Source: UBA8524 sp964215915 (GTDB lineage: Bacteria > Bacteroidota > Bacteroidia > UBA8524). From it: DNA of 28,962 nt. Position numbers and translations under genes: made by a program. Under the pieces are notes generated by a model, which did not search any database, was not told the DNA's origin, and saw only the letters and a program-made list of their open reading frames with translations. Shown here piece by piece: positions 24,878 to 28,962 of this stretch (position 1 is its first letter; every line of letters starts with the position of its first letter). The stretch spans positions 1 to 28,962 of the forward strand of contig CAXPEB010000074.1 of NCBI GenBank assembly GCA_964215915.1, given 5' to 3'.

Positions 24878-24887
24878 ATCCTCAAAG

Positions 24888-25745
24888 TTACAAATCCGGA
24901 GCAACTATCCGTTCCCCGTGTGTATAGAGGTTCAGCCTATCCTGCCGAACAAAGCCCAGCAGGGTGATGCCGGCCTCTTCGGCCAATTCGATAGCCAGGG
25001 AAGAAGGAGCCCCCACTGCCGCTACAACCTGTATCCCGGCCATGGAAGCTTTCTGTAAAAGTTCAAAGCTGGCTCTTCCGCTGAGCAGCAGTACCTGTCG
25101 GTCGAGAGGAACACGATTTTCCCGCAAGCCCCAACCGATAAGCTTGTCCAGTGCATTGTGCCGGCCCACGTCTTCTCTCAGGTTCAGGAAATCTCCATTT
25201 GCCTCAAAAAGCGCTGCAGCGTGAATGGCGCCGGTAGAAGCAAACTCTTTTTGTTTGCTTTCTAACTGAGCTGGCAATTTCCGTATCACGGAAGCGGCTA
25301 CTTCCAGTTTATGAGGCGATACCCGTGTTTCCACCAGGCTTTGTACGAGGTCTATACTGGTTTTCCCACATACCCCACAGCTACTGGTGGTGTAAAAATG
25401 CCGGGTAAGTAATTCCATGCGGGGCCGGAAACCGGGTTTCAGGTTTACCTGTATGATATTGTCGCGCTGGGATTTACGGAACCCGGGATCAAGTCGTTGT
25501 ACGGATTCTACCTGGTCGGCTTCCCGGATCAGGTTTTCGGTGAACAGGAAACCCAGGGCCAGGTCTTCGTCGTTACCCGGGGTTCGCATGGTAACGGAAA
25601 CGGTATGCCTTTCTTTTTGCTCTTCTCCATAGAAGGCCAGGCGGATCTCGAGTGGTTCTTCCACGGATACCTGGTCTTCGAATTCCTGCCAGCTCTCGTT
25701 TCTCCACCTCTGTATGGCGGTGGTTTTCCTCGCAGTTTGCATCAT
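24888..25745 (-). CDS. fdhD: FdhD, formate dehydrogenase sulfurtransferase
   Basis: A 285-residue FdhD. The catalytic cysteine loop is Cys123-x2-Cys126 in YTTSSCGVCGKTSIDLV. Other family marks are the early VSVEEPLEIRL, MRTPGNDEDLALGFLFTENLI, GAIHAAALFEANGDFLNLREDVGRHNALDKLIG and VLLLSGRASFELLQKASMAGI. FdhD takes sulfur from a cysteine desulfurase and passes it to the bis-MGD molybdenum of formate dehydrogenase-type enzymes, which need it for activity. Its presence implies that the FdhF/YdeP-like enzyme downstream uses a sulfurated Mo centre. The ATG overlaps the mobA stop as ATGA; a second Met follows immediately. Confidence 0.95.
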   Translation of the reverse strand: MMQTARKTTAIQRWRNESWQEFEDQVSVEEPLEIRLAFYGEEQKERHTVSVTMRTPGNDEDLALGFLFTENLIREADQVESVQRLDPGFRKSQRDNIIQVNLKPGFRPRMELLTRHFYTTSSCGVCGKTSIDLVQSLVETRVSPHKLEVAASVIRKLPAQLESKQKEFASTGAIHAAALFEANGDFLNLREDVGRHNALDKLIGWGLRENRVPLDRQVLLLSGRASFELLQKASMAGIQVVAAVGAPSSLAIELAEEAGITLLGFVRQDRLNLYTHGERIVAPDL

Positions 25746-26347
25746 TCAAAGCTAGTAAAACCGGCACGGATCAGCACATTGGCGATCTCTGCCTTTTCCG
25801 GAGTGTCGGCACTCATCAGAGCCTCCGGTTCCGATGCGTTAATCAGGGGAATATGTTGCGCGATCAGTTGTTTTCTCAGAGAACGGGCTCCTTCCTTCCA
25901 GGCTTGTTGCAAGGCATCCAACAGGGAAGAGGAATAGTAAGCAATCAAGGGTTCGGGCTGGCCGTCATCGGGAGAAGCAAAGGCCACGGAACCCGACTTA
26001 TCCGCCCACTCCATCAGGTCTTTCAGCTCCTTGTGCCGCAGAAGCGGGTAATCACACCCGAGCACCAGGAAGTCTTTTCCGGGAAAACGATGGTGCAGGG
26101 TAAGAATGCCGCTTATCGGTCCGGAACCGGCGAATTCCGGCGCATCTTCTATCCATACATAAGCATCCTGATCCTTTTTGTCATTCCTTCCGGAGATCAG
26201 GACTTCCCCGCAGTATTCTTTCATCAATTCGGCACAGTGTTGCCACTGAGGCAAGCGGTGATACGTCATAAAAGCCTTATTGGCACCCATGCGGCGGCTT
26301 TCTCCGCCAGCCAGTACCACCCCTAAACAAGATTGTTCTTCAGCCAT
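25742..26347 (-). CDS. mobA: MobA, molybdenum cofactor guanylyltransferase
   Basis: A 201-residue nucleotidyltransferase. The GTP-binding signature LAGGESRRMGANKA is at 12-25, GPISGI at 76-81 and the metal-binding Asp99 in GCDYPLL (97-103). MobA joins GMP to molybdopterin to make the MGD cofactor needed by DMSO-reductase-superfamily enzymes such as the oxidoreductase downstream. It overlaps the NTPase gene by 25 bases at its start and fdhD by 4 at its end. The start ATG 26347 gives the standard N-terminus just before the LAGG motif. Confidence 0.94.
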   Translation of the reverse strand: MAEEQSCLGVVLAGGESRRMGANKAFMTYHRLPQWQHCAELMKEYCGEVLISGRNDKKDQDAYVWIEDAPEFAGSGPISGILTLHHRFPGKDFLVLGCDYPLLRHKELKDLMEWADKSGSVAFASPDDGQPEPLIAYYSSSLLDALQQAWKEGARSLRKQLIAQHIPLINASEPEALMSADTPEKAEIANVLIRAGFTSFE

Positions 26348-26826
26348 GGCTCCAGTTGAGAAATGAGGTTATACGAATAAAGGTCGTAATAATTACGGAC
26401 TTCCTCCAGCAGGAAGTCGCGGACCACCAGTACCAGGGTGGCCTGTTTGCCGGAACTGCGGTAAGCCTCGATCAGCTTACTCACCGCAGGCTCCAGTCCG
26501 GATTTGCGCCGTATTTCCAATTTCCCGATTTCGTCGACAATACAGAAAGCTGGAATTTGCGAAGCGGCATCCTCCAGGACACTACGGGCTTTTTCAAAGC
26601 CCTGGTTGGTAAAGTGAAAGCGACCGATCTCCGTAGTTTGGCCCGGTATGGCCTCTGCTACCTGAAAGGGATATTCACGGTCTTCGGCAATACAATACAG
26701 GCGACGTAGCCCCTCCCGATCGGGACAGAGAATGCCCTCGCAACCGGGCAGATTCGGCAGGGCATTTCGCAATTCGGTGGTCTTACCGCTGCGTATCGGC
26801 CGACTGAAGATCAGGATATCACTCAT
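26323..26826 (-). CDS. P-loop NTPase, THEP1/NTPase_1-like
   Basis: A 167-residue protein with a phosphate-binding loop near its start (SRPIRSGKTT, Lys15) and a Walker B-type motif FCIVDEIGKLE (94-104, Asp98-Glu99). The small size and DEIGKLE motif match THEP1-type nucleoside triphosphatases (DUF265). The P-loop is atypical: the first Gly of GxxxxGK is Ser8. Family members hydrolyse NTPs in vitro, without a settled biological role. Here the gene overlaps the unassigned membrane protein by 8 bases and mobA by 25, so it belongs to molybdenum-enzyme maturation. It might load or energise the membrane partner, or act like the GTP-binding protein MobB (inference). The sequence does not look like MobB itself. 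Confidence 0.75.
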   Translation of the reverse strand: MSDILIFSRPIRSGKTTELRNALPNLPGCEGILCPDREGLRRLYCIAEDREYPFQVAEAIPGQTTEIGRFHFTNQGFEKARSVLEDAASQIPAFCIVDEIGKLEIRRKSGLEPAVSKLIEAYRSSGKQATLVLVVRDFLLEEVRNYYDLYSYNLISQLEPWLKNNLV

Positions 26827-27913
26827 TCCGGTAAAGACTTAATATGATAAGGTTTGTAAAAAACACGGGCAAACGTTTCCAGCGCGGATAATTCCGGCTA
26901 AGCTGCCAGGCGGGCATTACAAGGCGGCGTAATTCCGGCAATTCTTTCATGACCGAACGAAAGCGCGAATTAGCGGCAAAACGATCTGCCAGCTTATCCA
27001 TACCCCATTTGAGCAAAGGAATGAGCAAGTAAAAATAGCCCAACACAACGGCCAGGGTTCTCAATACACTGAAAAGCGCCTTTTGCCAGGCATCTTCCCT
27101 GGAATAGGCAAAAAGGAAACTTCCGGACACAAAGGCCAGCACCAGCACAAAAGCCAGCAATCTGAATTTCTTTTTATGGCGATCGGGCATTTTCGGTCCG
27201 GAGGCTTCTCCTTCTTCCAGTTGGGAGAAGGCGTTGAGGATGCTTCCTCTTTTTTGCTCCAGCCAGCGGGGGAGATGCCAGGCGAAAAAGCTAAGAGCCA
27301 GTCCCCAGAATGCGTAAACGCCGGTATAAAAAAGGATAACATGCAGGCTGAAATCGGCGGCGTAATTTTTATTTATTCCTAGTTCCGAAGCCAGAGCCAG
27401 GGCAGTATGATCAATAGCGACCCAGAGTTGTTTCCCGAAAATCAATGTGGAGATCAATACGCTCTGCAACGCCGACTCCACCATGGCAATTACCATAAAA
27501 ACCGGCAGGCAAAACCAACGGGGAAGGGGGCTCCCCAGGAGCAAAGCGGCCAAAAGCCCCTGAAACCCAACGGCCAGATAAGCGGGTGCACGGGTATGCG
27601 GGCTTACCAGGAATTTCACCAATAAAACTGCCAGGGTAGCCTGCAACAGGGCGCTAAAAGGTTTTTTCGCATGATGGGCGATCAGACTGAGCAGGACCAC
27701 GGCCCCTCCTCCCACAAAAATACCGGTAAGCGGGATACGCAGGGCATGCATGTATCCGCCCAGCCCTGATTCCACAAGTGCCCACAAAGCAGTAAGCCGC
27801 AGGAGGGTGGAGGAAGGATATGTGTTATCAGATTCGATACCGGTTAAATTTAAGGGACTAAATATAACACGGTCAGGATAAAATGAACCAGTAAGTGAAA
27901 TGGGATCAGGCAA
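26819..27913 (-). CDS. Unassigned polytopic membrane protein heading the molybdenum operon
   Basis: A 364-residue protein with about eight hydrophobic segments between residues 38 and 310. Its first conserved block is RLTALWALVESGLGGYMHAL then RIPLTGIFVGGGAVVLLSLIAHH, vaguely like ECF-transporter S components. A Lys-rich cytoplasmic-looking loop lies near 220-245 and a basic soluble tail near 310-364. I do not recognise a characterised family. The start is a TTG at 27913, directly after an in-frame TAA at 27920-27922; no ATG or GTG lies before the conserved region, so the N-terminus is uncertain. Its stop overlaps the NTPase start by 8 bases. The context of NTPase, MobA and FdhD suggests transport of molybdate, tungstate or a cofactor precursor (inference). 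No modABC genes are in the window. Confidence 0.7.
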   Translation of the reverse strand: MPDPISLTGSFYPDRVIFSPLNLTGIESDNTYPSSTLLRLTALWALVESGLGGYMHALRIPLTGIFVGGGAVVLLSLIAHHAKKPFSALLQATLAVLLVKFLVSPHTRAPAYLAVGFQGLLAALLLGSPLPRWFCLPVFMVIAMVESALQSVLISTLIFGKQLWVAIDHTALALASELGINKNYAADFSLHVILFYTGVYAFWGLALSFFAWHLPRWLEQKRGSILNAFSQLEEGEASGPKMPDRHKKKFRLLAFVLVLAFVSGSFLFAYSREDAWQKALFSVLRTLAVVLGYFYLLIPLLKWGMDKLADRFAANSRFRSVMKELPELRRLVMPAWQLSRNYPRWKRLPVFFTNLIILSLYRNE

Positions 27914-27919
27914 ATGCCG

Positions 27920-28069
27920 TTAACGTTCCGGACAACTCTTACAGCGTTTGCCTTTACGTTTATGTTTTTTGCAGCATTTTTTATGGATGAGCTCGGGCTG
28001 AGCCATCGGATAATAGTGCCTTTCGGAGTCCGTTACGGGAAACAGGGTCTGCCAGTCTTGGATAAGCAT
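27920..28069 (-). CDS. Small Cys/Lys-rich protein, first gene of the molybdenum operon
   Basis: A 49-codon frame ends in TAA (27920-27922). Start ATG 28069 is the first after an in-frame TAA (28076-28078); an internal ATG at 28006 would give 28 residues. The C-terminal part reads KKCCKKHKRKGKRCKSCP, a dense Cys/Lys/His cluster of the CC-x(n)-C-x2-C kind, which suggests metal or nucleic-acid binding. I recall similar short proteins with a KKCC...KGKxCxxCP ending in other Bacteroidota, unchecked here. The frame sits 14 bases or so after the expected transcription start of a good promoter and ends 6 bases before the TTG of the membrane-protein gene, so its position is that of a leading cistron. 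It is short enough to be skipped by ordinary gene calling. Codon-level conservation would settle whether it is real. Confidence 0.6.
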   Translation of the reverse strand: MLIQDWQTLFPVTDSERHYYPMAQPELIHKKCCKKHKRKGKRCKSCPER

Positions 28070-28088
28070 CGGGACTTACTTTCGCAGG

Positions 28089-28121
28089 CAAAAGTAATTT
28101 ATTTAGAATTATTCTAAACAA
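28089..28121 (-). promoter_or_regulatory. Promoter of the molybdenum operon (TTG / TACTTTTG)
   Basis: On the minus strand TTG (28121-28119) and TACTTTTG (28096-28089) are separated by 22 bases. The -7 box matches TAnnTTTG perfectly. Transcription would start near 28083, about 14 bases before the small-protein ATG at 28069. The spacer is almost filled by the palindrome at 28102-28118. Confidence 0.65.
28102..28118. promoter_or_regulatory. 17-bp perfect palindrome in the promoter spacer (operator)
   Basis: TTTAGAATTATTCTAAA is a perfect inverted repeat with 8-bp arms around one base. It starts right after the -33 TTG and ends 5 bases before the -7 box of the molybdenum operon promoter, a typical repressor position. 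The inner 7-1-7 form TTAGAAT-T-ATTCTAA resembles the layout of Fur-type sites (5 of 7 half-site bases match the E. coli Fur half-site TGATAAT). A Fur-, DtxR/MntR- or other metal-sensing regulator is plausible; none is encoded in the window. Confidence 0.65.
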
Positions 28122-28127
28122 TATTTT

Positions 28128-28730
28128 TCACAGGAATCCGAGTCCCGGTTCCTGGTAAAGGAACCAGCCGGTGATACTCCTCCGATAGGCTTGGGTGGGC
28201 AGCACTTCGTGTTCCAGTTCGTCGCTGCGAAACAGTACCAGTCGGTTCAGCAGGGGCTCGATATCGGAGGGTCCGCTTTCCGGATAGATACGCAGACAGC
28301 CCTGGTCGCTTTCTTTCCAATTGGCATTGAGGTACAGGATGCAGGAGATCATCCGGTTGTTGCGTCCTTTAAACTGATCGAGATGCCGTACGTAATAAGA
28401 GCCCGGAGGGTAGGAGGCAAAATGGAATTCTTCTCCGGAAAGACTGAGGAAACAGGTGCGGTTGATACGTTGCCGAAGTTCTTGCATCAGTTCCAGGTAA
28501 GCGGAATCATCCGGGTTTCCTGTTTCCAGCCAATGGATATAATCGCCGCGCATGGATTCACGTATGCGGTAGTCGCCCAACGTACCGATACCGGCTTTTT
28601 CCAGTTCATCGTGTTGCTCCAGTACTTGCATCCGCTCGCGGAGGAGGTGCAGGAGGGGGGCGTCAAGAAAATCATCGACCACGGCAAAACCCCGTTCCGC
28701 CAGTTGGTCAAATACAGGTTCCCAGTTCAA
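28128..28730 (-). CDS. 2-oxoglutarate/Fe(II)-dependent oxygenase, prolyl-hydroxylase-like
   Basis: A 200-residue dioxygenase. The iron triad is His116-x-Asp118 (RHLDQF) with His174 (ELEHEVL); Arg183 in RRSITGWF is the likely 2-oxoglutarate anchor. The order and spacing (SYPPGSYYVRHLDQF, then ISCILYLNANWKESDQGCLRIY, then LVLFRSDELEHEVLP) match the bacterial EGL-9/PHD-like prolyl hydroxylase group. Relatives hydroxylate prolines, for example in ribosomal proteins or EF-Tu in some bacteria; the substrate here is unknown. The start is a TTG at 28730: no ATG or GTG lies between it and the upstream in-frame TAA at 28764-28766, and it gives the expected N-terminus. Its stop is 10 bases from the palindrome of the next operon, which has its own promoter. 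Confidence 0.87.
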   Translation of the reverse strand: MNWEPVFDQLAERGFAVVDDFLDAPLLHLLRERMQVLEQHDELEKAGIGTLGDYRIRESMRGDYIHWLETGNPDDSAYLELMQELRQRINRTCFLSLSGEEFHFASYPPGSYYVRHLDQFKGRNNRMISCILYLNANWKESDQGCLRIYPESGPSDIEPLLNRLVLFRSDELEHEVLPTQAYRRSITGWFLYQEPGLGFL

Positions 28731-28741
28731 GGAATAAAAGG

Positions 28742-28749
28742 CAAAGATA
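28742..28749 (-). promoter_or_regulatory. TATCTTTG -7 box for the 2OG oxygenase gene
   Basis: On the minus strand TATCTTTG matches TAnnTTTG exactly. It would start transcription only a few bases before the TTG start at 28730, giving a near-leaderless message. No TTG is found at the usual -33 distance, so confidence is limited. Confidence 0.35.
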
Positions 28750-28837
28750 GGAGGCGGTACAGATTAATTCCGTTTTTTTCAGTAGTGGGTCATTCTGTGA
28801 TCCGGTAATATTTATAGGGATTATCCGCACATTGGAT

Positions 28838-28845
28838 TATCTTTG
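28838..28845 (+). promoter_or_regulatory. TATCTTTG -7 box of a rightward promoter
   Basis: TATCTTTG matches the Bacteroidota -7 consensus exactly on the plus strand; the -33 region is only TTTA-like (28811-28814). No open frame of useful length begins before the window end: ATG 28954 is followed at once by TGA, and an ATG at 28959 runs off the end. The promoter would serve a gene beyond the window through a leader of about 100 bases. Confidence 0.4.
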
Positions 28846-28850
28846 TACCG

Positions 28851-28931
28851 ATTTTCAGCAACAATTCATTCTGTCGCGGAAGTATTTTTCCCTAGCGGAT
28901 TCCTTTCTTCTACTTCATTTAAGCTGAAAAT
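28851..28931 (+). promoter_or_regulatory. Candidate structured 5' leader at the window edge
   Basis: ATTTTCAGC (28851-28859), at the expected 5' end of the transcript from 28838-28845, is perfectly complementary to GCTGAAAAT (28923-28931), about 25 bases before the window end. It would close a 63-base loop containing a smaller GGAA/TTCC pairing. It could be a regulatory leader; it matches no riboswitch class I know. Confidence 0.3.
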
Positions 28932-28962
28932 TCGCCGGCAATTCGAATCCTTTATGGAATGA

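Noticed and set aside
27914..28100. Moco riboswitch upstream of the molybdenum operon
   Set aside because: The region is explained by a small open frame, a promoter and a palindrome; I see no Moco-riboswitch-like multi-stem structure.
27914..28117. Plus-strand 67-codon frame with a hydrophobic start
   Set aside because: It is antisense to the Cys/Lys-rich small gene and covers the operon promoter and operator; the minus-strand reading fits the promoter and gene order better.

Overview
The window reads as a chromosome segment of a Bacteroidota bacterium, probably a flavobacterium-like or related environmental lineage. The signs are two secreted proteins with type IX secretion (T9SS) sorting domains (one CHU_C/type B, one Por-type A), PKD-repeat architecture, outer-membrane beta-barrels, Bacteroidota-style promoters (TTG / TAnnTTTG), and almost no strong Shine-Dalgarno sites. 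I cannot name the genus. There are no rRNA or tRNA genes, IS elements, CRISPR arrays or phage structural genes that I can support.

Layout. (1) 1-6378, plus strand: a damage-response mutagenesis cassette. It holds an XRE/S24 self-cleaving repressor behind two tandem palindromic operators, a DinB-type Y-family polymerase, a DnaE2-like C-family polymerase, and a PA0069/Rv2578c-type radical SAM protein coupled to dnaE by an ATGA overlap. (2) 6370-6888, minus: a small HEAT-like protein converging on it. (3) 6995-9223, plus: an NfeD/YuaF-like membrane protein and a flotillin, closed by a strong terminator. (4) 9247-11222, plus: an outer-membrane barrel protein and a di-heme cytochrome c peroxidase-family lipoprotein with a Gly/Asn-rich insertion. 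(5) 11245-14198: a ClC channel/transporter (minus) divergent from a porin-like barrel (plus), then a cold-shock protein with promoter and terminator. (6) 14197-22122, minus: an NdpA-like nucleoid-associated protein, a 1762-residue PKD/FN3-like T9SS surface protein, and a T9SS type-A cargo protein. (7) 22182-28069, minus: a tightly overlapping molybdenum-enzyme operon. In transcription order it has a tiny Cys/Lys-rich protein, an unassigned polytopic membrane protein, a THEP1-like NTPase, MobA, FdhD, a small conserved protein and an FdhF/YdeP-like oxidoreductase. It is preceded by a promoter with a perfect 17-bp palindrome between -33 and -7. (8) 28128-28962: a prolyl-hydroxylase-like 2OG-Fe(II) oxygenase (minus) and, divergently, a promoter with a structured leader running off the window.

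The two regions most worth attention are the mutagenesis operon with its built-in radical SAM gene and the molybdenum operon. The latter carries a short gene that is easily missed, a membrane protein of unknown function and an NTPase, all behind what looks like a metal-type operator.
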